Positions 50,775 to 61,472 of a stretch of 64,000 nt of DNA are shown here, piece by piece. Under the pieces are notes generated by a model. It did not search any database. It was not told the origin of the DNA and saw only the letters and a list, made by a program, of their open reading frames with translations. The first letter of the stretch is position 1. Every line of letters begins with the position of its first letter. The translations under genes and the position numbers were made by a program. Source of the DNA: Parietichytrium sp. I65-24A (taxonomy: Eukaryota > Sar > Bigyra > Thraustochytrida > Thraustochytriidae); contig BLSF01000041.1 in the NCBI GenBank assembly GCA_012862575.1, positions 1 through 64,000 of the forward strand, given 5' to 3'.

Positions 50775-52814
50775 TCAGGAGGTGTACAAGGATGCGTACC
50801 TGTCGTACACGCGGCATTTGCTCTTCCAGTAGCACTGGTTTCGCAGCTCGGACTCGAATGCCGAGGAGGGGTCGTTGTCCGTGCCGCGGAAGTTCTTTGC
50901 AACCTTCAAGCAAGCTGCGCGCTTTTTCTTCGTATTGAGGCTGAGGCTGTTGATAGCTTCACAAGGGTCTTCCTGTTGGACGGATGGAGAGCACACCAAG
51001 TTCTGCACCATTTCGGTAGATACGGCAGCTGAGGAGTAATCTTGCCTTGGATCGTTCGCAAGCCACCGAGCATCACAAGCGCATTTGAAGAATGTCGCAG
51101 ACTTGGACTTGGAGGTGGACTGGAAACATAGGATCTTGGCGCTGGGGAACTGCGCCTTGAATGTGGCAGCCGCACTACAGGCGAGCTTTACTGACTTCTT
51201 GCTTCCCTTGTACTTCTTGCTGTACGGCTGACCGTCGGAGAGGATCACGATGCTTGGGCGCTCTGCAGACTCTGCGAGCTTGATGCCGTGCTCGGAGTCA
51301 AAGAGATTGGTAAAGTCAGAGTACCGTTGGCGAGCTTGAGGGTTGGCGAAGAAAGCTGCCACCTCGGCGCGAACGGTTGACTCCACAGAACCTGCTGCCA
51401 CGGTGTCCACGGAAAGAAGATCAACGACTGAAATACCAAAGCGAGAGAGAGCGACTTGCACTCCGGACTGTCCGCCGATGGGCATAAAGTCAAGCATCTC
51501 TTCCACGACATTCTGCTGCAGAAGGAATTCTTTGGAACCGATGCTCTGCGACTGATCAAACGCGAGCAGAACCGCAGCACCGGTGCAATCTGTGAAGTCG
51601 GTTGGGGCAGGGGTAGGGGACACGGTTGGTGAATCAGTTGGTGAAACAGTTGGTGAAACAGTTGGCGAATCAGTCGGAGACACGGTTGGAGACACGGTTG
51701 GTGAATCAGTTGGAGACACCGTTGGAGCATCAGTTGGGCTCACAGTTGGAGCATCAGTTGGGCTCACAGTCGGGGCATCAGTTGGAGACACGGTTGGTGC
51801 ATCAGTTGGGCTCACAGTGGGAGCATCAGTTGGAGACACGGTTGGAGCATCAGTTGGGCTCACAGTTGGTGCATCAGTTGGGCTCACAGTTGGCGCATCA
51901 GTTGGGCTCACAGTTGGTGCAGCAGTTGGAGCCACAGTTGGTGCCGACGTCGACGCAGTGAGAGAAATCCCGAGACTGCCCCCTTTTATGATGAGCGCAG
52001 AGTCCCCTACTCCATCTTCGACGTCCACGATTGCAATCTTGATGGTTATGATCCTTTCTTTTCTCACTGCAAAAGCGTCGGATTCGAGTACAATGGTCCG
52101 TCCATCGAACTCGGTGTTCGGGGCAGAGGACGATAACACGCTGTTGTCAACATATGAAGCCGAATTGGTGTCCTTGTTAATGGTTTTGGCTCCAAGCGGG
52201 GAGCTCCCAACCGACGCGATATTTCTAAAGACTCCATCGGTGATGTCGTCGACAAGAACAACTGCGAAATCCTGAAATTCACTCTCCACGTACTCATTGT
52301 ACTCCTCCGATGCGTACAAATACTTCAAAGAAAGCATTTTACCTACGTATGGGGCAGCGGATGAGAACTTCATGCCAAAAGTAAGCATGCACCCGTCATA
52401 CATTGTGGATTCTGCGAATGCGCCAATATCTGCATCGGTGAAGGTCGTTGCAAAATCTGTCGTGGTGCATTGGTGGTCATTGACTGACGAACTCAACACA
52501 TCTGCACTCCCAGTGGAGAGGACGATTCCGTTGTCGGCAGATTGAGAGATGACTTGGTCGCTTCCAAGATCAGAAAAGCTCGCGTAAGCTTGGGAGTTAC
52601 ATTGAACAGTTGCGTCAGAAATTGTGACGAGAGAGCTGATGGAGCTGTCCAAGATCTGCGAAACAAGAGCATTTGCGCTCACCCCAGAGTTCACAGTGAG
52701 CTTGCGATCATGCCGGCCTGCATCCTCCGTCCCGGACAGCTTTGCAGGGAAAAGTACGTTTCCGTGCGCCGCGATCACGCCACAAGCCAAGCCAAGCACG
52801 ACATGGCGAAACAT
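50775..52814 (-). CDS. Secreted choice-of-anchor-L/vWA protein, paralog 1 (long stalk)
   Basis: 679 residues from Met at 52814, where MFRHVVLGLACGVIAAHG is a signal peptide; the open sequence upstream to 52898 is not needed. Residues ~45-285 match the choice-of-anchor-L (CoAL) pattern: GIVLSTGSA (~96), TDADIGAFA, then the hallmark YLYASEEYNEY (~166-175) with FAVVLVDD. A Pro-Thr stalk of about 120 residues made of APTVSPTD units follows. The vWA domain (~415-600) has a MIDAS-like DQSQS, GVQVALSRFG and IVILSDGQPYS. The tail ends in a Cys/basic block (NTKKKRAACLKVAKNFRG, then ELRNQCYWKSKCRVYDRYAS) shared by all three paralogs. Probably an extracellular adhesion or matrix protein, with the stalk setting the reach; the role is inferred. 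Confidence 0.88.
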   Translation of the reverse strand: MFRHVVLGLACGVIAAHGNVLFPAKLSGTEDAGRHDRKLTVNSGVSANALVSQILDSSISSLVTISDATVQCNSQAYASFSDLGSDQVISQSADNGIVLSTGSADVLSSSVNDHQCTTTDFATTFTDADIGAFAESTMYDGCMLTFGMKFSSAAPYVGKMLSLKYLYASEEYNEYVESEFQDFAVVLVDDITDGVFRNIASVGSSPLGAKTINKDTNSASYVDNSVLSSSAPNTEFDGRTIVLESDAFAVRKERIITIKIAIVDVEDGVGDSALIIKGGSLGISLTASTSAPTVAPTAAPTVSPTDAPTVSPTDAPTVSPTDAPTVSPTDAPTVSPTDAPTVSPTDAPTVSPTDAPTVSPTDAPTVSPTDSPTVSPTVSPTDSPTVSPTVSPTDSPTVSPTPAPTDFTDCTGAAVLLAFDQSQSIGSKEFLLQQNVVEEMLDFMPIGGQSGVQVALSRFGISVVDLLSVDTVAAGSVESTVRAEVAAFFANPQARQRYSDFTNLFDSEHGIKLAESAERPSIVILSDGQPYSKKYKGSKKSVKLACSAAATFKAQFPSAKILCFQSTSKSKSATFFKCACDARWLANDPRQDYSSAAVSTEMVQNLVCSPSVQQEDPCEAINSLSLNTKKKRAACLKVAKNFRGTDNDPSSAFESELRNQCYWKSKCRVYDRYASLYTS
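51605..51950 (-). repeat. 24-bp coding minisatellite (APTVSPTD stalk)
   Basis: About 12-14 tandem units of 24 bp (GTTGGxGCATCAGTTGGGCTCACA on the plus strand, in variants with GAGACACG), bordered by 12-bp SPTV variants. Confidence 0.9.
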
Positions 52815-55402
52815 TTCCTTCCTGGGCACCCGCTTTTCTCTCAGATGGCTATGCACCAACAGCCTTGGCTCAAGATGCCTCTCGCGTCTTTGCACCACTC
52901 TTGTCGGGAGACGCCAATTGATGGACTGCTCTGCTGAAATATTCGGGCGGCTTCACGACTCGTAAATCATCGTAATACTTTAACTTGACTGTTCATGAAA
53001 TTGAATAGCAGGAGATCAAACTTTCCTATTGTGTCTATTGCACACCATAAGCAGGTGGCAGTGCGATGCAATGCGCCGCAAAGAGATGCACGAATCGCAG
53101 AGGTTTCGCAATACTTCAAACTCTGTGGCAGTAGTACACTTTTGTTTAGGTTGCAATAGACTCAACAAACTGTGAACTTAACATGTTCCGCCTCGGAATT
53201 TGCACGACACCTCAGAGTGCCGCACTGTGCATTTCTGAACCTTCTCTTCTCTAGTACTCGAGTAGCTTCTCATTACTAACATGAATTGTGTAGGCGCGGA
53301 AGGCGCGGCGTCAATCAAGTAAGTTAGCGCATGCTACGCACCTCCCGTGCTTTCCATTCTGGCAGCCACTCATGTCCATAGGTTACACCCATCCTAGCTG
53401 CGGAGCATTCTGTGTCACGTTGCGAATTCTTCCAACCGAATTCCGCGCCGTAAAGACAAATTTTTACCTCCTTCTGTAACTCTTCGCTTGTCTTCGTCGC
53501 AACCTCGCTCGGCTTTGGCCTTCTCTTGGCGTTCTTTTTGCAATTTGAGTGGCTTTGAAGCTTCATGTGTGCACGCAGAAACAGACGAAAAGTTTTTCAG
53601 TGACAGTCGAAGTGCACACATGACGACGTGCCCCTATTTGAGTATCTAATTTATGTCTATGCCCCTTTTGGACCCCAACACCACTGCTAGTGCTTTTTTT
53701 ACATTACTTAGTATAGATATAGATAGATTGAGAAGTTGTTAGTGCATTTGATCGTTTCGTTCTGCTTGCTTGCTCTTTCGCATATTTCGCATGACGAAGA
53801 GTTTTAATGACACAGGGAGGAGCATTCGTATTTTATTGTTCCTCTGCCAAATTGTTCGCTGCTAGGGATGCAGTTCCGCCTGTTTTAGGTGTGCATCTCT
53901 TCAGAATTGTTTATGTGGTTGGTCTCCTCTGCACATTGCTTTCCTCTGCACACGTTTCTGTTCATGATTTTTTGTTTGCTTCCCTGATGAAGAAGAGTCT
54001 TGATTGAGAAGCATTCATAGCTTTTCTTTCGCTGTCTGGGGCTGGAGCTCCGTCTAGTTTTCGTTGTGCATCTCTTCAGTTGGATTGATTCGTCTGCACA
54101 TTTTTTGGTCCGTTAACTTGTGACTTCGGGCTAAGTCCCGATAGGGTCACATTTGTAAGTGCAGAATTGGTGCATGATGAGGGAATAAGATTGGGTGTGG
54201 TCGAGAGCGAGAAGGCCCACCAGCGCGAAAAGGTCCTCCTTTTTTAAAGTCTATGTCCAGATGGCGGAAGTATTACTGTGTTCACGTGTGTGCAAAGAGT
54301 TGTGATTTTGCCACCGAGCTATGTTGGGATACTTTCAATCCTTTTCGGTTGCAAAGCGTTTGCACTTCACTGAAGCGTCTTTTCTTTCAAGGAGTCCGAG
54401 TCTCATGTCTGTATGGGCGATGCTCACAAGGAAAATGAGCTAATTCTTAATTGCAAAAATGCGTCACACTTCAACTCTGCTTCACAATCCATTGGCCGAA
54501 GCACCTGTGAGTTGTCCATTCACAGTGAAGGGGATTTTCTGGATTCAACGTTGTGGTCTAGTGTTGGTGTAAATCCGCAGAGAGCTGTCGATTCTGTTTC
54601 CGTAGCAAAAGCTGCTCCTTTTTTATTAGAACTATCATCATGATCATGGTCAAGTCTCTTTTCGAGACTGGCGTGTGGCGCATCCACCGTGGCAGTAAAT
54701 CTGCTACTTAAAGTTGAAGTCTCTTCCCTTCACGAAGGCGTCGCGATCTTGTTCACTCGGGTTTCTACCACCGCTAAGCATCACAAAGCGATATTTCGCT
54801 TCACGTATGAGCGCGAACAAATGAGCGTGCCCCGAGTGTTCCCCGTGCATAATCCGAATCAGAAGCACGTGTGTTTCTCTTCGCAGCAATCGGATTGACA
54901 TTGAACTACTCAGTTAGATGTCGCCTGCCTCTGTCGCTGAAGGTCTGTCTCACTGAACTACCAGCTACAGCGAGTTCTCAAGAATCGAATCGGTACATGT
55001 TCTCCGCGATACATCTGAATTCAGAAAGACTGAGCTTGGAGACAGCCTAATCTTTGTCAGGGCCATAGGAGCATGCAAGTGTTCCCGATAATTTGAGTTA
55101 TGATCGTGCGGAAATGAGTAGACAAGATTGCGTCATGGCTGTCATGGCTCTGAAAAGGAAAGAACGCTCGAAAAGCAAGTAAACATTTTATTTGTGGGGG
55201 TACCGGTACTCTAAAACTCAACCCTAATTGCTGTGTTGCTTCCATCGGTCTATGTCTGCCTACTGCACATAGAAAGGGTGTCACATTCTTACGTGGAACG
55301 TGGACTCCATGATTCACAGTCAAGACTACCAAGCCAATTTCCCTAACCAAGTATTTCACCAGCATCGACGCTGTTGTTATTCGCAGCCAATTCTGCATGT
55401 GC
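52815..55402. other. Long intergenic region, no supported gene
   Basis: No frame with domain content. Short frames at 53324-53621 and 53807-54900 lack coding features. TGACTGTGA occurs on the minus strand at 55322-55314. Some of the left part must be promoter of paralog 1. Confidence 0.45.
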
Positions 55403-57394
55403 TCAGTAGTAGAGCGACTCGTATCTGTCATAGACCCGGCATTTGCTCTTCCAAAAACACTGGTTTCGAAGCTCTGACTGGAACGCAGAGTCTGGATCGT
55501 TGTCGAGACCGCGGTAGTTCTTGCGCACATTCAAACAAGCGGCGCGCTTCTTCTTTGTGTTCAGGGACAAACTATTTACCGCCTCGCAAGGGTTGGGCTG
55601 CTTAGAAACAGGGGAGCAGATTTGATTCTGCACCATCTCGGTGGCGACAGCAAGCGATGAGTAAGATTCCTGTCTAGGATCGTTGGCAAGCCAGCGAGCA
55701 TCACAAGCACACTTGTAAAACGCTGCTGTCTTGGATTTAGAAGTGGACTGGAAGCAAAGGATACTGACGTCGGGGTACATACTTTTGAAGGCCCTCGCAG
55801 CGCTGCATGCCGCTTTGACGGACTTTTTGCCACCCTTGTATTTGGCGGTGAAGGGCTTGCCGTCAGACATAATTACTATGCTTGGCCGCAACGATGATTC
55901 TGCAAGCTTGGCGCCGTGCTCAGCATCGAAGAGCTTGGTAAAGTCAGTGTACGTTTGCCTTTTGGTGGAAGATTCGAAGAAGCTAGAGAGTTGCGCTCGT
56001 ACATTCGCTTCCTCACTTCCAGCTTGCATCTCATCGACGGAAATTAAATCGACAATAGGGTCGCCGAATCGAGTGATTGCAACTTGCACGCCGCTTTGTC
56101 CTCCAATCGGCATGGCGTCCACCATGTTTTCTACCACATTGCGCTGAATCTCGAATTCTTTCGAGCTGATGCTCTGTGACTTGTCAAAGGCAAGAAGCAT
56201 AGCTGTTCCAGTACAGTCCATGAAGGTAGTTGGAGCCGGGGTAGGAGACACAGATGGTGCGTTTGTCGGTGCCAAAGTTGGTGCGAAAGTTGGTGCGCTT
56301 GTTGGTGCCAAAGTCGGTGCGCTTGTTGGTGCCAAAGTCGGTGCGAAAGTTGGTGCCAAAGTCGGTGCGCTTGTTGGTGAATCTGTTGGTGCGTTTGTCG
56401 GTGCGCTTGTTGGTGCGTTTGTCGGTGCGCTTGTTGGTGCCAAAGTCAGTGCGTTTGTTGGTGCCGACGTTGGTGTCGATGGCTTCCCTGGAGTTTCGAT
56501 CCCCAAGGTGTTTGCTTTAAACACGAAAACCGAATCGTAACTCCCGTCCAAGGCATCGACGATCGCAAGCTTGAATGTGACTGGACGAGATTTGGTCAGG
56601 GTAACACTGTCCGTGCTCAAAAGAACTGTGTAACCATCGAACTCCGTATTTATCGAACTGGTGCTGCCCTCATTGTTCACGTAATATGCGGTATTCACGT
56701 TTGGGTTGACATTCGACACGGAGACATCGGTGCCATCCAAGGTGGCGATGTTGCGAAAGGTGCCTTGGGTTTCATCGTCCACCAGAAGCACTGAAAGGTC
56801 GTTGAAGTTTAGATATTCGTTGTACTCCTCCGATGCGAAGATGTACTGAAAGTTAACATCAATGCTCTCAATTACTGAGGCTGATTTGACAGTCAAAGCG
56901 AAGGTGAGAATACAAGGATCATGCAGAGACAAGGTTGAGAAAGCAGCGACATCAGAATCTGTGTTTGATGTGCCGAAAGAGGTAGAGAAGCTGCCCATAG
57001 TATTCGTGGTCGATGCAATGGTCGAAGCGCTCCCGGTTGATAGCACGACCCCGCTCCCAGTGATCCCGGCCTGATAGAAGCTGTGGCTTGTTGACAAACC
57101 GTCAAAGGTGCCGTATGCCGTCGGGTCGCACGCAATGTTGGCGTTTGTAATATCCAACTGGCTGGCTACACTGCTGCTCAGCATCAGGTTGAGCAGGTCG
57201 GAGGCAGTGAGACCATCGCTTCCGTATGTATACGTGAGCTTTCTTTCTTCGCGGAGACGTCGATTCTCATGTGCATCATCGACCAACGTGCATGAGCTCT
57301 CTTCACGCGACTCGCAGCGGTAAGTGGCACCCGGAGTGAATTCGGCTTGAACTCCTGCAAGTGCGCAAATTCCGATCGCAAGCGCGGCACGCAT
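55403..57394 (-). CDS. Secreted choice-of-anchor-L/vWA protein, paralog 2
   Basis: 663 residues from Met at 57394 (MRAALAIGICALAGVQA, signal peptide). After a Cys-containing N-terminal segment (YRCESREESSCTLVDD) comes the CoAL domain, with GVVLSTGSAS, NTDSDVAAFSTL, the hallmark YIFASEEYNEYLNFNDLSV and LVDDETQGTFRNIA. A Pro-Thr stalk of about 85 residues follows (APTNAPTSAPTLAPTFAPT types), then the vWA domain (FDKSQSISSKEF, GVQVAITRFGD, IVIMSDGKPFTAKYKG) and the shared tail ending RNQCFWKSKCRVYDRYESLYY. Compared with paralog 1 it has the extra N-terminal Cys segment, shared with paralog 3, so 2 and 3 are the closer pair. Expected outside the cell; ligand unknown. Confidence 0.88.
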   Translation of the reverse strand: MRAALAIGICALAGVQAEFTPGATYRCESREESSCTLVDDAHENRRLREERKLTYTYGSDGLTASDLLNLMLSSSVASQLDITNANIACDPTAYGTFDGLSTSHSFYQAGITGSGVVLSTGSASTIASTTNTMGSFSTSFGTSNTDSDVAAFSTLSLHDPCILTFALTVKSASVIESIDVNFQYIFASEEYNEYLNFNDLSVLLVDDETQGTFRNIATLDGTDVSVSNVNPNVNTAYYVNNEGSTSSINTEFDGYTVLLSTDSVTLTKSRPVTFKLAIVDALDGSYDSVFVFKANTLGIETPGKPSTPTSAPTNALTLAPTSAPTNAPTSAPTNAPTDSPTSAPTLAPTFAPTLAPTSAPTLAPTSAPTFAPTLAPTNAPSVSPTPAPTTFMDCTGTAMLLAFDKSQSISSKEFEIQRNVVENMVDAMPIGGQSGVQVAITRFGDPIVDLISVDEMQAGSEEANVRAQLSSFFESSTKRQTYTDFTKLFDAEHGAKLAESSLRPSIVIMSDGKPFTAKYKGGKKSVKAACSAARAFKSMYPDVSILCFQSTSKSKTAAFYKCACDARWLANDPRQESYSSLAVATEMVQNQICSPVSKQPNPCEAVNSLSLNTKKKRAACLNVRKNYRGLDNDPDSAFQSELRNQCFWKSKCRVYDRYESLYY
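56240..56490 (-). repeat. 12/24-bp coding minisatellite (APT stalk)
   Basis: Tandem GTTGGTGC(C/G)(A/C)A-type 12-bp units (GTTGGTGCCAAA, GTCGGTGCGCTT, GTTGGTGCGTTT) encoding the x-x-A-P-T stalk. Confidence 0.9.
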
Positions 57395-59487
57395 TTTGTT
57401 GGGCTTCGAAATTGTTTCTTGTGCTTGTGGCTTTTTGGGTCCGTCAGATTGAGGGTCTGCTGAGTCTCGCAAGCGATGTTGCCTCGCACTTCCCGGGAGC
57501 TACAGAGGCGAATACAAAAGAGAGACTCGCGCCAGATCTCGTTACGTTGGAGCCAACTTGACGGATTTTCACCCGGTCCTCACAACCTTGTGTTGGTGAA
57601 TGCAATTCAAGAATGCTGTGCGTTGAAATTTCATCTCGTCATGTCTCCCAATAATATAATATAAACCAAAGCAGAAGAGGCTGAAGAGCAAAGTACTCTT
57701 AACTTCTTCCTTTCCATTGAAATCTCTCTCGATTGCATTTCCATTTTTTCTCTTTCTCTGTTTTCTCCCGTTCTCTTGCCACTGAAGCTCATTCGCCAGA
57801 GTTCGAAACTCTTGAAAAATGCATCTTTGCATTCCCAACTATAAAAATGCTTTTTTTAGAAGAGAAGGAGATTGGATATTTTTCGGAGAGAAGCATGGCC
57901 AATTACTTGTGGCACGGGAGATTAGAGCCGGGACTTTTGTGTAATGATCCGATTTGTACTGACAGTCGGGTGACCAACTGCCTGTGAAGTTTTGTTGCGG
58001 TACCAAGCATTGTACGAAGAGGGAGCCTAATCTAACCTAACCAGCCTCACTAATGCTCTTCACGAATCTCCGAGCAAATGTTGAGGTAAGTAGCTTCGGC
58101 TGATAACAACAAAAAACGCCTGAAACGTCCGAAGCGCTGTATTGGTTTCCTAAGCAATCTCCTTTGACTGTTCGTGTGACTTTTTGTATTTTGGTAATTT
58201 CCGATCCAATTTTTCTTGTGAACTCGTCCCCACAAATTCTCCCACCATTCGCGTTACCAGCTACAGCACCAACTCAGCAGCTCTGTGCCATGCCCAGTCG
58301 TATGAGCATCAACTCTTAAACAAGCTGCATTTAGCGCGCATTGGATGGAGGCGAAGCAAATTGCTTCGTGAACTATAGCAAGGTGTTATATCGACAAGAA
58401 GCATCTCGCAAAAGAGAATTTTCTTGTTGAGAGTCGGTCTGTTCTCCGGATCCCGGAGTCAACTATCAAAACGACTGAAAAAAGAGAATACCGTGTAGAG
58501 GCTGAGTGACAATGTCGAGTGAAAGGAGGTGCCAAGAGAAAGAGTCCCGGTGGGATGTGACTGCTGTCTTGACGTCAGCTACATCCATGCACTGCGAGGC
58601 GAGTGGCCAATGTAATCTTGTGCCTAAGATAGCGACCTGAATCTCATCACTCAGGGATGGAATGCGATGTGGTGGCCTACCATAATTACTCTCTCGCTTC
58701 GAGTTCATGCTTCTTTTACTCTGAAATATCTTTGTAAAAAGCAGCCATCGCGAGACGAGGGTCACAGTGTCACTGACCGTTCGAAAGAGCACGCCAACGG
58801 ACAACGGTTTCTTTCGAAGCAAAAACGGTTTCTGTCATCGCTTTCAATCTCGTTGATTTTCACTGCCAATTGTACTCTACTATCGTTGTCAGGGGCACCT
58901 TTGACGATTCGGTTTTCATTCGCGACGATAGTCAGCGCTCAAGTCGATCACATTTGCACCAAGTCGGACCTCATCATCAACAACCAGCAAACAAATCTTT
59001 ATGAACCGGTCGATGTGTCCGTTGGTGGAGATGGGCGGAGTTTATATCTTAAGACTATTTTAGCTATGTTTGCTATTTTAGCTATTTTGACTATTTTGAC
59101 TATTTTGACGATAGTACCGGTACTCTGCTCGTGGTTAAACAGTTTCGGCACAATAGCACGATCGCGTGCAATTCCCAGCCGCTCACGGGTCAGCGAAAGG
59201 CTGCACACAAGTACCAGACCAAGTCCCGATGCACGGCGCCTTCGTAGAAAAGAGTGGCAGACATCAAGCATCTTGGCGAAGCAGGATTTGTAACTGTCAG
59301 GACTCATGATTTGAAGACACTGTTCGTTGACACCTAAGACTCTGGTTTGGACGTTGTCGGGAACACTCCGAATGCTGACTGCGAATGACGGGACATTCAT
59401 TGACTGTGCCCCTTGGGAAACCGCAGGCAACAAGGGCAATAGCCCAAAGAAACTCTACTTTGCAGCCATGTGGCAAGGCGGAAGATA
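57395..59487. other. Intergenic, no supported gene
   Basis: Promoter side of paralog 2 and 3' side of paralog 3. Contains a TTTTGACTAT(T)(T) tandem near 59070-59110. The rightmost ~90 bases sit next to the duplicated end of paralog 3. No gene is seen. Confidence 0.45.
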
Positions 59488-59798
59488 CGATTCTCACAAG
59501 CTCCGCCAGACTCTGGCGGATCAGTAGTAAAGCGACGCGTATCTGTCGTAGACGCGGCATTTGCTCTTCCAGTAACACTGGTTCCGCAACTCTGACTGGA
59601 AGGCTGCACTTGCGTCGTTGTCGAGGCCGCGGTAGTTCTTGCTCNCGATTCTCACAAGCTCGCCAGAGATCAGTAGTAAAGCGACGCGTATCTGTCGTAG
59701 ACGCGGCATTTGCTCTTCCAGTAACACTGCTTCCGCAACTCTGACTGGAAGGCTGCACTTGCGTCGTTGTCGAGGCCGCGGTAGTTCTTGCTCACTTT
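59488..59798. repeat. Direct duplication of the 3' end of paralog 3 around an N
   Basis: 59488-59644 and 59646-59798 are near-identical. Both start CGATTCTCACAAGCTC and contain the stop and last ~40 codons of paralog 3 (minus strand), and they are joined at a single N at 59645. They differ by a small indel (CTCTGGCG) and a few bases. This is most likely an assembly join between overlapping pieces or alleles. Confidence 0.85.
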
Positions 59799-61472
59799 CA
59801 GACAAGCGGCGCGCTTCTTCTTGGTGTTCAAGGACAAGCTGTTCACCGCCTCGCACGGATTCGCCTGTTGGGTAACTGGAGAACAGATCTGATTTTGCAC
59901 CATCTCGGTGGCCACAGCAAGCGAGGAGTACGACTCCTGTCTCGGATCGTTGGCGAGCCATCGAGCGTCGCACGCACATTTGTAGAATGCAGCTGCTTTC
60001 GATTTGGAAGTGGACTGGAAGCAAAGGATACTGACATCGGGGAAGCTGTTTTTGAAGGCGGACGCAGCGCTGCAGGCCAGTTTGACGGACTTCTTGCCGC
60101 CCTTGTACTTGGTGGTGAATGGCTGGCCGTCAGACATGATCACGATGCTTGGACGCTCTGCAGACTCTGCGAGCTTGACACCATACTCAGAGTCAAAGAG
60201 CTTGGTGAAGTCCGTGTACTTTTGCCTCTTATCTGGAGTGTCAAAGAACGCGGAGAGCTGCGCTCGTACATTGGCCTCCACGGTGCCTGCTTGCATTTCA
60301 TCGACAGAGATCAGATCTTGAACGGCGATGCCAAATCGAGCGAGGGCAACTTGTACACCGCTTTGTCCTCCAATCGGCATGACGTCCACCATGTCTTCGA
60401 CGACGTTGCGCTGAAGCTTGAACTCGCTTGAGCTGATGCTTTGAGATTGATCAAAAGCAAGGAGGATAGCGGTTCCGGAGCAGTCCGTGAAGGTGGTTGG
60501 AGCAGGTGTAGGAGACACGGAAGGTGCCATAGTTGGCGCAAGAGTTGGCGCACTAGTTGGTGCATAAGTGGAAGCTACTCCGAGCGTCTGAGCTTTGAAA
60601 ACAAAAGCCGAATCATAACTCGAGTCCAGTGCATCGACAATCGCAAGCTTGAATGTAACTGGTCGAGATTTGGTCAGGGTTACTTGGTCCGTTGTCAGAA
60701 GGACTGTGTATCCATCATACTCCGTATTTATAGCACTGGTGCTGCCCTCATTGTTCACGTAATATGCGGTATTCACGTTTGGATTGACGTTCGACACGGA
60801 GACTGAGACGCCATTCACGGTAGCGATGTTGCGAAACGTGCCTTGGGTTTCATCGTCCACCAGAAGCACTGAAAGGTCGTTGTAGTTTAGATATTCGTTG
60901 TACTCCTCCGATGCGAAGATGTACTGAAAGTCGACATCAATGCTCTCATATGCCGAGGTTGGTTTGACAGTCAATTCGAACTTGAGTATACAAGGATCGT
61001 ACAGAGACAACGTTGAAAATGCAGCGACATCAGAATCAGTGTTTGATGTGCCGAAAGAGGTAGTGAAGCTACCTTGAGTATTCGCGGTCAATGCAATGGT
61101 CGAAGCGCTGCCGGTCGATAGCACGACCCCGCTCCCAGTCATTCCAGCCTGATAGAAGCTGTGGCTTGTTGACAAGCCGTCAAAGACTCCGTATGCTGTC
61201 GGATCACACGCGATGTTGGCGTTTGAAACATCCAAATTGCTTGCGAGATCGGTGCTCAGCAGCAGGTTGACCAAGTCTGAGGCGGTGAGACCATCTGATC
61301 CGTACGTAAACGCAAGCTTTCGTTCTTCGCGAAGACGTCGGTCGTCGTGTGCATCTTGAACCAATGTGCAGGTGCTCTCGTCGCGAGACTCACAGCGGTA
61401 AACGGCGCCAGGGATGAGCTCGGCATGAATCCCTGCCAGTGCGCAAACTCCGATCGCAAGTGCAGAACGCAT
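59670..61472 (-). CDS. Secreted choice-of-anchor-L/vWA protein, paralog 3 (short stalk)
   Basis: 600 residues from Met at 61472 (MRSALAIGVCALAGIHA, signal peptide). The frame stays open to 61775, but that extension translates a (GAA)n tract into poly-Phe and is rejected. Domains: an N-terminal Cys segment (YRCESRDESTCTLVQD); CoAL with GVVLSTGSAS and YIFASEEYNEYLNYNDLSV; a very short stalk of about 25 residues (APTSAPTLAPTMAPSVSPTP); vWA with FDQSQSISSSEF and IVIMSDGQPFTTKYKG; and the tail ending KQCYWKSKCRVYDRYASLYY. It is closely related to paralog 2 along its length. The stop lies inside the right-hand copy of the duplicated 3' end next to the N, so the true 3' end could be in either copy; both would give the same ending. 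Confidence 0.87.
   Translation of the reverse strand: MRSALAIGVCALAGIHAELIPGAVYRCESRDESTCTLVQDAHDDRRLREERKLAFTYGSDGLTASDLVNLLLSTDLASNLDVSNANIACDPTAYGVFDGLSTSHSFYQAGMTGSGVVLSTGSASTIALTANTQGSFTTSFGTSNTDSDVAAFSTLSLYDPCILKFELTVKPTSAYESIDVDFQYIFASEEYNEYLNYNDLSVLLVDDETQGTFRNIATVNGVSVSVSNVNPNVNTAYYVNNEGSTSAINTEYDGYTVLLTTDQVTLTKSRPVTFKLAIVDALDSSYDSAFVFKAQTLGVASTYAPTSAPTLAPTMAPSVSPTPAPTTFTDCSGTAILLAFDQSQSISSSEFKLQRNVVEDMVDVMPIGGQSGVQVALARFGIAVQDLISVDEMQAGTVEANVRAQLSAFFDTPDKRQKYTDFTKLFDSEYGVKLAESAERPSIVIMSDGQPFTTKYKGGKKSVKLACSAASAFKNSFPDVSILCFQSTSKSKAAAFYKCACDARWLANDPRQESYSSLAVATEMVQNQICSPVTQQANPCEAVNSLSLNTKKKRAACLKVSKNYRGLDNDASAAFQSELRKQCYWKSKCRVYDRYASLYY

Noticed and set aside
51583-52275. 230-codon plus-strand frame with GASVGLTV repeats
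   Set aside because: Antisense shadow of the Pro-Thr stalk minisatellite of paralog 1.
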